Both the position numbers and the translations under genes were made by a program. DNA of 64,000 bases from Geothrix campi (GTDB lineage: Bacteria > Acidobacteriota > Holophagae > Holophagales > Holophagaceae), in assembly GCF_024609265.1 (NCBI RefSeq), contig NZ_JANHMP010000001.1:1302001-1366000 (forward strand). The letters are read 5' to 3'. Of this stretch, positions 1 through 8,402 are shown piece by piece; positions within the stretch are counted from its first letter, which is position 1; each line of letters begins with the position of its first letter. The notes under the pieces were generated by a model. The model was not told the origin of the DNA. It was given only the letters and a program-made list of their open reading frames with translations, and searched no databases.

Positions 1-2
1 GG

Positions 3-206
3 CCCGGCGAGATCAAGCTCCATTGCCAGCCCAACGCCCTCGCCACCCTCCAGGAGTTCGTGGAGGACCATGCCAGCCCCGCCACCCGCGCCGCGGCCGG
101 AGCCCTGGTCGCGGGCAGCCTCGCCGCCATGGACGACCGGGCCCGCACGCGCGCCGAGGCCATGGTGGCGCGCGTGCGGCGCGGCGAACGCGACGTCTTC
201 TGCTGA
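3..206 (+). CDS. hydG: HydG C-terminus ([FeFe]-hydrogenase maturase), 5' truncated by window edge
   Basis: Only the last 67 codons are in the window. HydG is the radical-SAM tyrosine lyase that makes the CO and CN ligands of the H-cluster. The visible piece has the C-terminal family signature: LHCQPNAL, whose Cys belongs to the auxiliary [4Fe-4S] site, then LQEFVEDHASPATR and the ending RGERDVFC. It is followed 14 bases later by hydF and then hydE in the same direction, which confirms the assignment. The radical-SAM core lies outside the window and cannot be checked. Confidence 0.88.
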   Translation, partial: PGEIKLHCQPNALATLQEFVEDHASPATRAAAGALVAGSLAAMDDRARTRAEAMVARVRRGERDVFC

Positions 207-220
207 GCGCCGGGAATCCC

Positions 221-1441
221 ATGCAGCCCACGCCCCGCACCCTCCGCCTCCACATCGGCCTCTTCGGGCGCCGCAATGTGGGGAAGTCCTCGCTGCTGAA
301 CGCCCTCACGCGCCAGCAGGTCTCCCTCGTCTCCGAGCAGGCAGGCACCACCACGGATCCGGTGGAGAAGCCCATGGAGCTGCTGCCGCTGGGTCCAGTG
401 CTCTTCGTGGACACGGCAGGCCTGGATGACGAGGGCGCCCTCGGGGGCCAGCGCATGGCCCGCACCCGCGCCGTCCTCGAGCGGGTGGACCTGGCCCTCC
501 TCGTGGCCGAGGCCGGGGCCTGGGGCCCCTTCGAGGACGCCCTCCTGGCCGAGCTGAAGCAGCGGGACATCCCCACCGTGGGGGTCCTGAACAAGGCCGA
601 CCTGGCGGCTCCCCTGGGCTCCGGACGGGCCCGCGTCGAGGCTTTGGGGACACCCTGCGTGCCGGTCTCAGCCCAGAGCGGCGAAGGTCTGCCGGAGCTT
701 AAGGAGGCCCTGCTCCGGGTTGCGCCCGGCGGGTTCCTCGACTCCCGTCAGCTGCTCGCGGACCTGGTGCCTCCGGGCCAGGTGGCGATCCTGGTGATGC
801 CCATCGATTCGGAGGCCCCGAAGGGACGCCTCATCCTGCCCCAGGTCATGGCCATCCGCGACCTGCTGGACGGCCACACCCTGGCCCTGGTGGTGCAGGA
901 GGGCGAACTGCCGGCGGCGCTGGAGGGGCTGAAGCGTCCCCCGGCCCTGGTCGTCACCGACTCCCAGGCTTTCCAGGGCGTCGCCGCCCAGGTCCCCGCC
1001 GAGGTTCCCCTCACGTCCTTCAGCATCCTGCTGAGCCGCTTCCACGGCGACCTGCGGGCCCAGGTGCGCGGCACCGCCGCCATCGACCGCCTCCGCGGCG
1101 GCGAGCGGGTGCTGGTGGCCGAAGGTTGCACCCATCACCCCGGCGACGAGGACATCGGCCGCGTGAAGCTCCCCCGCTGGCTCGAGGCCAAGGCGGGAGC
1201 GCCGCTGCGCTTCGAGCACATCCAGGGGCGGGACTTCCCCGCGGATCTCGCGTCCTACGCCCTGGTGGTCCACTGCGGCAACTGCATGGGCAACCGCCGC
1301 GAGATGCTGTCCCGCATCCAGCGCTGCGAGGACGCCGGGGTTCCCATCACCAACTACGGGTTGGCCATCGCCTGCGCCAAGGGCATTCTCGACCGCGCGC
1401 TGCGCCCCTTCCCGGAAGCCCTGGAGGCCCTGCATGGCTGA
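221..1441 (+). CDS. hydF: [FeFe]-hydrogenase maturation GTPase HydF
   Basis: 406 aa. HydF is the scaffold on which the 2Fe subcluster is assembled before transfer to HydA. The N-terminal GTPase domain shows the P-loop GRRNVGKSS (about residues 16-24), the G3 box DTAG and the G4 box NKAD. The C-terminal FeS-binding domain shows EGCTHHPGDEDIGR and later VVHCGNCMGN, matching the family pattern CxH...HCxxC. The ATG at 221 is chosen because the protein then starts a few residues before the G domain; the frame is open further upstream but overlaps hydG. The stop overlaps the hydE start by 8 bases, so translation is probably coupled. Confidence 0.95.
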   Translation: MQPTPRTLRLHIGLFGRRNVGKSSLLNALTRQQVSLVSEQAGTTTDPVEKPMELLPLGPVLFVDTAGLDDEGALGGQRMARTRAVLERVDLALLVAEAGAWGPFEDALLAELKQRDIPTVGVLNKADLAAPLGSGRARVEALGTPCVPVSAQSGEGLPELKEALLRVAPGGFLDSRQLLADLVPPGQVAILVMPIDSEAPKGRLILPQVMAIRDLLDGHTLALVVQEGELPAALEGLKRPPALVVTDSQAFQGVAAQVPAEVPLTSFSILLSRFHGDLRAQVRGTAAIDRLRGGERVLVAEGCTHHPGDEDIGRVKLPRWLEAKAGAPLRFEHIQGRDFPADLASYALVVHCGNCMGNRREMLSRIQRCEDAGVPITNYGLAIACAKGILDRALRPFPEALEALHG

Positions 1442-2516
1442 CCTTGACCAGGGCCGAGTGAAGGCCTGGCTCCGGGAAGACGACCCCGCCACCCTCGAGC
1501 GCCTCTGGGCCGAGGCGGATGCGGTGCGCCGGGCCCGGGTCGGCGACGAGGTCCACCTGCGCGGCCTCATCGAAGCCTCCAGCTTCTGCGTGCGCGCCTG
1601 CCACTACTGCGGGCTGCGGGCTCCCGCCCGGGGCCTGGACCGCTACCGCATGACGGGGGAGGAGATCCTCGACGCGGCCCGGGAGGCCCACCGCCTCGGC
1701 TACGGCAGCGTGGTCATCCAGGCCGGAGAGGACCCGGGCCTCGACCAGGCCTTCATCGCAGCGGTGGTGCGGGCCATCAAGGCCGACACCCCCCTCGCCG
1801 TGACGCTTTCCCTGGGGGAGCGGAGCGACGGGGACCTGGCCGCCTGGAAAGCCGCGGGCGCGGATCGCTACCTGCTGCGCTTCGAGACCAGCGACCCGGA
1901 GCTGTACCACCTCATCCATCCGGACCTGCCGGGCCGGCCCAGCGACCGTCTGGCCCAGCTCCGCCGCATGCGGGACATGGGCTACGAGATCGGCACCGGC
2001 GTGATGGTGGGCATCCCGGGCCAGACCTGGGACATCCTCGCCGCCGACCTGCTCCGCTTCCGCGAATTCGACATGGACATGCTCGGGATCGGCCCCTTCC
2101 TGCCCAGCCCCCGGACGCCCATGGGCGGGCCGGATGCCCCATCCTATCTCGCTCTGCGGGATCAGGTCCCCAACGACGAGCTCACCACCCTCAAGGCCGT
2201 GGCCCTGACGCGCCTGCTCTGCCCCGAGGCCAACATCCCCGGCACCACCGCCCTCGCCACCCTCGACCGCGCCCAGGGGCGCGAGCTGGCACTGATGCGC
2301 GGGGCCAACGTGCTGATGCCCAATGTGACGCCCGTGGGCTATCGCGTCCGCTACGAGATCTACCCCGGCAAGGCCTGCGTGGGCGAGACGGCCTCCTCCT
2401 GCCAAGGCTGCCTGGAAACCCGCCTCCGCGCCCTGGGGAGGCGGGTCGGCCAGGGCCCCGGAAGCCGCCTTAGAACAGAGTGTAAAGATTTAGTGGGATG
2501 TGACTTCCATCACTGA
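1434..2516 (+). CDS. hydE: [FeFe]-hydrogenase H-cluster radical SAM maturase HydE
   Basis: 360 aa, the normal length. Radical-SAM enzyme that helps build the azadithiolate-bridged 2Fe precursor. The SAM-cluster motif is C52-V-R-A-C56-H-Y-C59 (CxxxCxxC), preceded by LIEASSF as in HydE/BioB-like proteins. It starts inside the hydF 3' end and closes the hydG-hydF-hydE maturation operon. About 125 bases separate it from the hydrogenase structural genes. A Crp/Fnr-like palindrome overlaps its last codons and may drive those genes. Confidence 0.95.
   Translation: MADLDQGRVKAWLREDDPATLERLWAEADAVRRARVGDEVHLRGLIEASSFCVRACHYCGLRAPARGLDRYRMTGEEILDAAREAHRLGYGSVVIQAGEDPGLDQAFIAAVVRAIKADTPLAVTLSLGERSDGDLAAWKAAGADRYLLRFETSDPELYHLIHPDLPGRPSDRLAQLRRMRDMGYEIGTGVMVGIPGQTWDILAADLLRFREFDMDMLGIGPFLPSPRTPMGGPDAPSYLALRDQVPNDELTTLKAVALTRLLCPEANIPGTTALATLDRAQGRELALMRGANVLMPNVTPVGYRVRYEIYPGKACVGETASSCQGCLETRLRALGRRVGQGPGSRLRTECKDLVGCDFHH
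2500..2513. promoter_or_regulatory. Crp/Fnr-type palindrome upstream of hydB
   Basis: Exact GTGA-CTTCCA-TCAC inverted repeat with the 6-base spacing of Crp/Fnr-family sites. It overlaps the end of hydE and lies about 130 bases before the hydB ATG. The same GTGA-N6-TCAC core occurs upstream of the molybdoenzyme operon near 38714. No clear -10/-35 at the canonical distance was seen, so the function is inferred. Confidence 0.45.
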
Positions 2517-2642
2517 TCTATAGGTCATCAATGAGCAGACTCCCTGTGCAGCTGATGGCCGGTCCGCGGTGCTGGGTCCCCCCTCTCCGCCGTCCTCCAC
2601 ATCTTTGAATCCACCCGTCCCAAGCGGGTGGCAGGAGAGTTC

Positions 2643-4823
2643 ATGCCTCTTCCCGTGAGCGACTTCTACCGGTCCCTGGCGGACCGTGCCGTCCGGACCC
2701 TGGCTGACAGGGACCTGGAGAACCAGATCCTCATCCAGGTGGGATCCGCCACCTGCGAGCACGCGGCGGGATCGCAGGCCGTGGCCGAGGAATTCGTCCG
2801 GCACATCCGGGCCTCCGGGCGGAAGGACATCGTCATCCATCGCACCGGCTGCACGGGCCGCTGCTCGCGCGAGCCCATCCTCGGCGTGCGCCTGCCCGGC
2901 CAGCTGCCCGTCAAGTACGAGCGGGTCAACCGCGACCTGGTCCACCGCATTTTCACCGAGCACATCCAGGGCGGCGTTCCGGTGATGAAGCATGTGCTGG
3001 ATCACGACGGCGAGGCGCTGCCCGAGCGCGAGTTCCTGTTCTGCGAAGGGGACCGCTGCCAGAAGGGCGGCGTGGACCTCCGCGCCCGGTTCCTGGAGCT
3101 GCTCGCGGAACGCGGCGTCGAACCCCACCGCGTGGGCGTGGCCACCACCAGCTGCTTCGGAGCCTGCGGCCTCGCCGGTGGTGCCGCCGCCACCTACCTC
3201 CTGGTCCGCCCCGAGAAGATCCTCTATCGCGTGGCCTCGGAAGCAGACCTGCTCGACATCCTCCAGGAGCATGTCCTCCAGGGCCAGGTGGTCGCCCGCC
3301 TGCGGGTGCAGGAGGAGCCCATCGCCCTCGAGTTCCTGGAGCGCTACGGGGATGTCGCGTTCTTCAACCGCCAGAGCCGCATCGCCCTGCGGAACGCGGG
3401 TGTCGTCGACCCCGAGAGCCTCGACGAGTACCTCGGCTTCGATGGCTTCAAGGCCCTGGCCACCGCCCTGGAGCGCCGCGAACCCGACTGGGTGATCTCC
3501 GAATTGACCAAGGCCCGGCTCCGGGGCCGCGGCGGCGGCGGCTTCCTGACGGCCACCAAGTGGACCCTGGCGCGCCAGCAGGCCGACACCACCCGCTTCA
3601 TCATCTGCAACGGCGACGAAGGCGACCCGGGCGCCTTCATGGACCGCTCCATGCTCGAGAGCGATCCGTTCAACATCGTCGAGGGCATGATCATCGGCGG
3701 CTTCGCCATTGGCGCGCAGAAAGGGTTCTTCTACATCCGGGCCGAGTACCCGCTGGCCATCAAGCGCATCGAGCAGGCCATCGACGCCTGCCGGGCCCAT
3801 GGGCTGCTCGGCAGGGACATCATGGGCTCCGGCTTCGACTTCGACCTGGAGATCCGGCTTGGCGCGGGCGCCTTCGTCTGCGGCGAGGAGACGGCCCTCA
3901 TCCGCTCCATCGAAGGCGAGCGCGGCCAGCCGAAGGTGCGCCCGCCCTACCCCACGGATCGCGGCCTGTGGGGCCACCCCACCGTGATCAACAATGTGGA
4001 GACCTTCGCCAATGTCTCCGCCATCCTGCGCTACGGTGGCGAATGGTATTCCCGCATCGGCACCCCGAAGAGCGGCGGGACCAAGGTCTTCGCCCTGGCG
4101 GGCAAGGTGCGGCACACGGGCCTGGTGGAAGTTCCGCTGGGCACCACGCTCTCCCGGGTGGTGAACGACATCGGCGGCGGCGTCTCCGGCGGCAAGCAGC
4201 TCAAGGCCATCCAGACCGGCGGCCCCGCGGGCGGCTTCATCCCCGCGGCCATGCAGGGCATGGAGGTGGACTTCGAGCCGCTGCAGAAGGCCGGCTCCAT
4301 CATGGGCTCCGGCGGCATGATCGTCCTGAGCGAGGACGACTGCATGGTCGACATCGCGAAGTTCTACATGGCCTTCAGCCAGGAGGAGAGCTGCGGGAAA
4401 TGCACGCCCTGCCGGGAGGGCACCACGCGCATCCTCGAGATCCTGGAGCGCATCACCCTGGGCAAGGGCGAGCTGGCCGACCTGGACAAGCTCGAGCGCC
4501 TGTCCCGCCTCTGCCAGCGCACGAGCCTCTGCGGCCTGGGCCGTGCCGCGCCGAACCCCGTGCTCTCCAGCCTCAAGCACTTCCACGACGAGTTCCTGGC
4601 CCACATCCAGGACAAGCATTGCCCCGCGAAGAAGTGCGTGGCCCTGATCCGCTATGAGATCAATCCGGAGAAGTGCATCGGCTGCACCATCTGTGCTCGC
4701 AACTGCCCCGTGGAGTGCATCTCCGGCGCCCGCAAGGAGGCCCATGGGATCGACCAGGCCGCCTGCATCAAGTGCGGCAATTGCTTCGATGTCTGCAAGT
4801 TCGCCGCGATTGACCGGGTCTAA
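2643..4823 (+). CDS. hydB: NADH-binding (NuoF-like) subunit of trimeric [FeFe]-hydrogenase
   Basis: 726 aa flavin subunit that exchanges electrons with NAD(H). In order: a first thioredoxin-like [2Fe-2S] domain (visible Cys at about 38, 70 and 74), a second such domain (Cys 134, 139, 171, 175), then the NuoF core with GRGGGGF (about 295, FMN/NADH site) and NGDEGDPGAFMDRS. The N3-type motif ESCGKCTPCREGT has Cys near 584, 587 and 590. Two C-terminal [4Fe-4S] ferredoxin motifs follow (EKCIGCTICARNCP and ACIKCGNCFDVCK). The ATG at 2643 is preferred over an in-frame GTG at 2628 because AGGAG sits 5 bases upstream. The first thioredoxin-like domain lacks the first Cys of the usual pair. Confidence 0.93.
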   Translation: MPLPVSDFYRSLADRAVRTLADRDLENQILIQVGSATCEHAAGSQAVAEEFVRHIRASGRKDIVIHRTGCTGRCSREPILGVRLPGQLPVKYERVNRDLVHRIFTEHIQGGVPVMKHVLDHDGEALPEREFLFCEGDRCQKGGVDLRARFLELLAERGVEPHRVGVATTSCFGACGLAGGAAATYLLVRPEKILYRVASEADLLDILQEHVLQGQVVARLRVQEEPIALEFLERYGDVAFFNRQSRIALRNAGVVDPESLDEYLGFDGFKALATALERREPDWVISELTKARLRGRGGGGFLTATKWTLARQQADTTRFIICNGDEGDPGAFMDRSMLESDPFNIVEGMIIGGFAIGAQKGFFYIRAEYPLAIKRIEQAIDACRAHGLLGRDIMGSGFDFDLEIRLGAGAFVCGEETALIRSIEGERGQPKVRPPYPTDRGLWGHPTVINNVETFANVSAILRYGGEWYSRIGTPKSGGTKVFALAGKVRHTGLVEVPLGTTLSRVVNDIGGGVSGGKQLKAIQTGGPAGGFIPAAMQGMEVDFEPLQKAGSIMGSGGMIVLSEDDCMVDIAKFYMAFSQEESCGKCTPCREGTTRILEILERITLGKGELADLDKLERLSRLCQRTSLCGLGRAAPNPVLSSLKHFHDEFLAHIQDKHCPAKKCVALIRYEINPEKCIGCTICARNCPVECISGARKEAHGIDQAACIKCGNCFDVCKFAAIDRV

Positions 4824-4832
4824 TGCTGTCCA

Positions 4833-4905
4833 GGGGGACCGCCTGCTCGCTTTGCTCGCGATGTCCCCCCGGGCCCCCGCTGGGCGGGCGTGTTGAACCC
4901 GCCCA
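4833..4905 (+). other. Two hairpins between hydB and hydA
   Basis: The 101-base hydB-hydA gap contains two perfect inverted repeats: GGGGGAC/GTCCCCC (4833-4839 with 4863-4869) and TGGGCGGG/CCCGCCCA (4881-4888 with 4898-4905). The second ends about 8 bases before the hydA Shine-Dalgarno. No U-tract follows, so an intercistronic stabiliser or processing site is more likely than a terminator; that is inference. Confidence 0.5.
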
Positions 4906-4924
4906 CGCAGCCTAGGAGTCACCG

Positions 4925-6688
4925 ATGTCCCAGATGATCAGCCTCAAGATCGACGGCGAGCCCATCCTCGTCCCGGCCGGCACGACGGTCATGGACGCGG
5001 CGGAAACGCTCGGCATCCACATCCCCCGCCTCTGCTACCACCCCGAGCTCAGCCTCGAGGGCAACTGCCGGGTCTGCGTGGTGCAGGTGGAGGGCTTCGA
5101 CCACTGCCTGGCCTCCTGCGCCACCACGGCCTGGGAGGGCATGGAGGTCCAGACCAACAGCCCCGTCATCCGCGAGGCCCGCCGCGACATCGTGGAGCTG
5201 CTGCTGGACAACCATCCCAAAGACTGCCAGACCTGCGACCGCGATGGCGTCTGTGAGCTGCAGAACCTGGCCTACCGCATGGGCGTGCGCGAGCGGCACT
5301 TCGAGGGCAGACGGAAGCAGTTCCCCATCGACGATGCGGGGGCCTCCGTGGTGCGCAACGCGGAGAAGTGCATCCTCTGCGGCCGCTGCATCCGCGTCTG
5401 CGGCGAGGTGCAGGGCGTGTTCAACCTCAGCCAGCACGGCCGCGGCTTCACCACCGTCGTGGGCCCCGCCAACCTGGCCCCCATGGACGAGAGCGCCTGC
5501 ATCCAGTGCGGCCAGTGCGTGAGCGTGTGCCCCACCGCCGCCTTCCTCGAACAGGACCACACCGAGCGCGTCTGGAAGGCGCTCGGGTTCCCCCGGACGG
5601 AAAAGCATGTGGTGGTCACCACCGCGCCTGCCATCCGGGCCGCCCTCGGCGAGGCCTTCGGCCTGCCCATGGGCACGCCGGTCACCGGGAAGATGGTCAC
5701 GGCCCTGCGCCGCATGGGCTTCGACGCCATCTTCGATGTCAACTTCAGCGCCGACCTCACCATCATGGAAGAGGCCCACGAGCTGCTGAAGCGCCTGGAG
5801 GGCGGCGGCCCACTGCCCCTGCTCACCTCCTGCAGCCCCGGCTGGGTGAGCTTCCTGGAGAAGTTCTATCCCGAGCTGATTCCCCACATGTCGAGCTGCA
5901 AGAGCCCGATGCAGATGCAGTCCACCCTCATCAAGACCTACTACGCGCAGCAGAAGGACCTGGATCCCAGGGACATCTATGTGGTGTCCGTCATGCCTTG
6001 CGTGGCCAAGAAGTTCGAGGCCGCCCGCCCCGAGCATGTCCTCGACGGGAGCCCCACCACGGATGCGGTCATCACCACCCGCGAGCTGGCCCAGATGATC
6101 AAGTCCTACGGCATCGACTTCACCCGCCTGCCGGACAGCGACTTCGACCACCCGCTGGGGACCTCGTCGGGTGCCGGCGACATCTTCGGCGCCACCGGCG
6201 GCGTGATGGAGGCCGCGCTGCGCACGGCGGCCTTCAAGCTGACCGGGAGGAACCTCGGCAACCTGGAGCTGACCGAAGTCCGCGGCGTCACCGGCGAGAT
6301 CCGGGAGGCCTCCGTAACCCTGGCCGGGAAGACCCTGAATGTGGCCGTGGCCAACGGCCTCCAGAATGCGAAGGTCCTCCTGGAGGCGGTGAAGCGTGGC
6401 GAGAAGGACTACCACCTCATCGAGATCATGGCCTGTCCCGGCGGCTGCATCTGCGGGGGCGGCCAGCCCTACCCGCCCATCGGCACCTACACCATGAACC
6501 ACGACCTGGCCCGGGCCCGCGCCAAGGCCCTCTACAGCATCGATTCCGCCAAGACCCTGCGCTGCAGCCACGACAACCCCGATGTGCAGAAGCTCTACGC
6601 CAACTTCCTCGGCGAGCCACTCAGCCACCGGGCCCATGAGCTCCTCCACACCCACTACACCGCCCGTACGCCCCGGGGGATCCGATGA
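4925..6688 (+). CDS. hydA: Catalytic [FeFe]-hydrogenase subunit, multimeric NAD(H)-linked type
   Basis: 587 aa. Carries the H-cluster that interconverts H2 with protons and electrons. N-terminal [2Fe-2S] domain (CYHPELSLEGNCRVC), a His-ligated cluster motif (HPKDCQTCDRDGVC) and two [4Fe-4S] motifs (EKCILCGRCIRVC and ACIQCGQCVSVCP) give an M3-type layout. The H-cluster motifs are TSCSPGW (C303), MPCVAKKFE (C359) and MACPGGCICGGGQP (C504, C508). L1 reads TSCSPGW, not the TSCCPGW of well-studied monomeric enzymes. There is no C-terminal extension. TAGGAG precedes the ATG. It sits between the NuoF-like and NuoE-like subunits, so a soluble HydABC trimer is expected; bifurcation cannot be read from sequence. 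Confidence 0.95.
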   Translation: MSQMISLKIDGEPILVPAGTTVMDAAETLGIHIPRLCYHPELSLEGNCRVCVVQVEGFDHCLASCATTAWEGMEVQTNSPVIREARRDIVELLLDNHPKDCQTCDRDGVCELQNLAYRMGVRERHFEGRRKQFPIDDAGASVVRNAEKCILCGRCIRVCGEVQGVFNLSQHGRGFTTVVGPANLAPMDESACIQCGQCVSVCPTAAFLEQDHTERVWKALGFPRTEKHVVVTTAPAIRAALGEAFGLPMGTPVTGKMVTALRRMGFDAIFDVNFSADLTIMEEAHELLKRLEGGGPLPLLTSCSPGWVSFLEKFYPELIPHMSSCKSPMQMQSTLIKTYYAQQKDLDPRDIYVVSVMPCVAKKFEAARPEHVLDGSPTTDAVITTRELAQMIKSYGIDFTRLPDSDFDHPLGTSSGAGDIFGATGGVMEAALRTAAFKLTGRNLGNLELTEVRGVTGEIREASVTLAGKTLNVAVANGLQNAKVLLEAVKRGEKDYHLIEIMACPGGCICGGGQPYPPIGTYTMNHDLARARAKALYSIDSAKTLRCSHDNPDVQKLYANFLGEPLSHRAHELLHTHYTARTPRGIR

Positions 6689-7248
6689 GCGAGTGCCTGC
6701 CCTGCTCCACCGACAACTGGCCCGACCTTGAGCGCGGCTACCGCGCCATGCTGCCCAGGGAGATCCTCGCCTTCATCGATGCCCACCGGCACCAGGAGCG
6801 CAGCGAGAGCATGCTCATCGCCACGCTCCACCAGGTGCAGGCCCACTTCGGCCACCTGGGCCCCGGCCACCTCGAAGCCGTGGCCCAGCTCATGCAGATC
6901 CCCCTGGCCAAAGTCACGGGGGTCGCCACCTTCTACCACTATTTCCGCCTCCAGCCCCGCGGCAGGTACCTCATCAATGTCTGCCTCGGCACGGCCTGCT
7001 ACGTGAAGGGCGCGGAGAAGGTGGCCCAGAAGCTCCAGGACGAGCTGGGCATCCGCTTCGGCGAGACCAGCAAGGACGGCATCTTCAGCCTCGAGAGCAC
7101 CCGCTGCGTCGGCACCTGCGGCCTGGCGCCCGTGGTGATGATAGGGGACGAGGTCCACGGCCCGCTCACGCCCAGCCTGGTTCCCGGCCTGCTGGAAAGC
7201 TATCTCGCCCGCGCCGCCGAGGACCTGGTGGCCGAACCGTCCCGCTGA
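6685..7248 (+). CDS. hydC: NuoE-like [2Fe-2S] subunit of trimeric [FeFe]-hydrogenase
   Basis: 187 aa. The thioredoxin-fold [2Fe-2S] ligands are CLGTAC and TRCVGTCGLAP, matching the NuoE pattern Cx4C...Cx3C. An N-terminal helical region (PREILAFIDAH, LIATLHQVQAHFGHL, then VATFYHYF) is typical of the family. The ATG overlaps the hydA stop (ATGA), so the two are translationally coupled. It completes the HydABC set. Its 3' end overlaps the convergent MFS gene by 49 bases. Confidence 0.93.
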   Translation: MSECLPCSTDNWPDLERGYRAMLPREILAFIDAHRHQERSESMLIATLHQVQAHFGHLGPGHLEAVAQLMQIPLAKVTGVATFYHYFRLQPRGRYLINVCLGTACYVKGAEKVAQKLQDELGIRFGETSKDGIFSLESTRCVGTCGLAPVVMIGDEVHGPLTPSLVPGLLESYLARAAEDLVAEPSR

Positions 7249-8396
7249 GCCGAGCGCATCTCCACCACGCCGGTGCTCAGGGGTACCAGCAGCACGCCCG
7301 CCGCCAGCGCCACCACCCCATGCCAACCCGCGAGGTGGTAGGCGTGGCCGCTGAGAGTGATGCCTGCCGTCCCGCCCAGGTAGTAGAACAGCGTATAGAA
7401 GGCATTGGCGCGGCCGCGCCCGGTGCTGAGCTTGCGGTTCAGGGCGCCGGCCGCCGAGGCGTGGATGGTGAAGAAGCCCGCGCAGACCAGGGCCAGGGCC
7501 AGCGCCATGGCCCAGCCCTGGGGCACCAGCGTGACCCCGAGGCCCGCCCCGAACACCAGGGAGCCCGCCACCATGGCCGAGCCGTTGCCGATGCGGTTGC
7601 TGAGGCGGCCCGCCAGAGGCCCCGCCACCACGCCCACGATGTAGGACAGGTAGAGCAGGGTCACGGCCCGGGTGGACCAGTGGAAGGGCGCCCCGTGCAG
7701 GTAGAAGGGCATGTAGTTGAATACGGACGAGAACACGAAGAAGCCGCCGGCGCTCACGCAGTAGATGCGAAACAGGTCGTGCCGGAACAGCACGTCGCGG
7801 AAGCGCACCCCTTCGACCCGACGCGCCGCCTCATGATCCTCCACCGGCAGCCCCGCGTAGGCCGCCAGGGTGGCCGCCAGCAGCAGGGCCGCGGCCACCA
7901 GGAAGGCCCAGCGCCAGTGGGCGGGAGGCAGCACGAACCCGCCCAGCAATCGGCCTGACAGCCCGCCCACCACCGTGGCGGAGACGTACGATCCCATCAC
8001 CACATTGAGCCGCTCGGCGGGCATCACCTTGGCGAGGTAGGCGGCCAGACAGGTGGTGAGGGCCGGCACGAAGAGCCCCTGGACGAACCGGGCGCCCACC
8101 AGCAGAGGCAGCGTCGGCGCCAGGGCCGACATCACCCCGGCGGCGGCCACCACCAGCCCGCCGGTCAACAGGATGGGCCGGATGGCCAGGCGATCCGCCA
8201 GGGCGCCGAAGGGCAGGTTCGCCAGGGCGATGCCCAGCACCACCGCCGACACCGTCAGCGAAGCCGTGCCCTCGCCCACGCCGAAGGTCTGGCGCAGCAC
8301 CGGCAGCACGGGCTGGGGGATGTAGACCGTGGTGAACACCGCGCTGACCAGGGCGAAGACCAGCCATTGCAGGCGGGACAGCGGGTCGCGGGCCAT
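7200..8396 (-). CDS. MFS transporter
   Basis: 398 aa with about 12 hydrophobic segments. It starts ARDPLSRLQWLVFALVSAVF and has the MFS loop-2/3-type stretch GALADRLAIRPILL near residue 65. Drug- or solute-efflux members look like this, but the substrate cannot be read. The start codon lies 6 bases after the rsmI stop, so it is the distal gene of an rsmI-MFS pair. Its 3' end runs 49 bases into hydC on the other strand. Confidence 0.85.
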   Translation of the reverse strand: MARDPLSRLQWLVFALVSAVFTTVYIPQPVLPVLRQTFGVGEGTASLTVSAVVLGIALANLPFGALADRLAIRPILLTGGLVVAAAGVMSALAPTLPLLVGARFVQGLFVPALTTCLAAYLAKVMPAERLNVVMGSYVSATVVGGLSGRLLGGFVLPPAHWRWAFLVAAALLLAATLAAYAGLPVEDHEAARRVEGVRFRDVLFRHDLFRIYCVSAGGFFVFSSVFNYMPFYLHGAPFHWSTRAVTLLYLSYIVGVVAGPLAGRLSNRIGNGSAMVAGSLVFGAGLGVTLVPQGWAMALALALVCAGFFTIHASAAGALNRKLSTGRGRANAFYTLFYYLGGTAGITLSGHAYHLAGWHGVVALAAGVLLVPLSTGVVEMRSAQRDGSATRSSAARAR

Positions 8397-8402
8397 GGGC
8401 CG

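Noticed and set aside
2519-2600. Strong sigma-70 or sigma-54 promoter before hydB
   Set aside because: TATAGG at 2519 is -10-like but no -35 at 16-18 bases and no GG-N10-GC pair was found, so no promoter is annotated.
2490-4922. Open frame of about 810 codons antisense to hydB
   Set aside because: Shadow of the NuoF-like gene, whose motifs are unambiguous on the plus strand.
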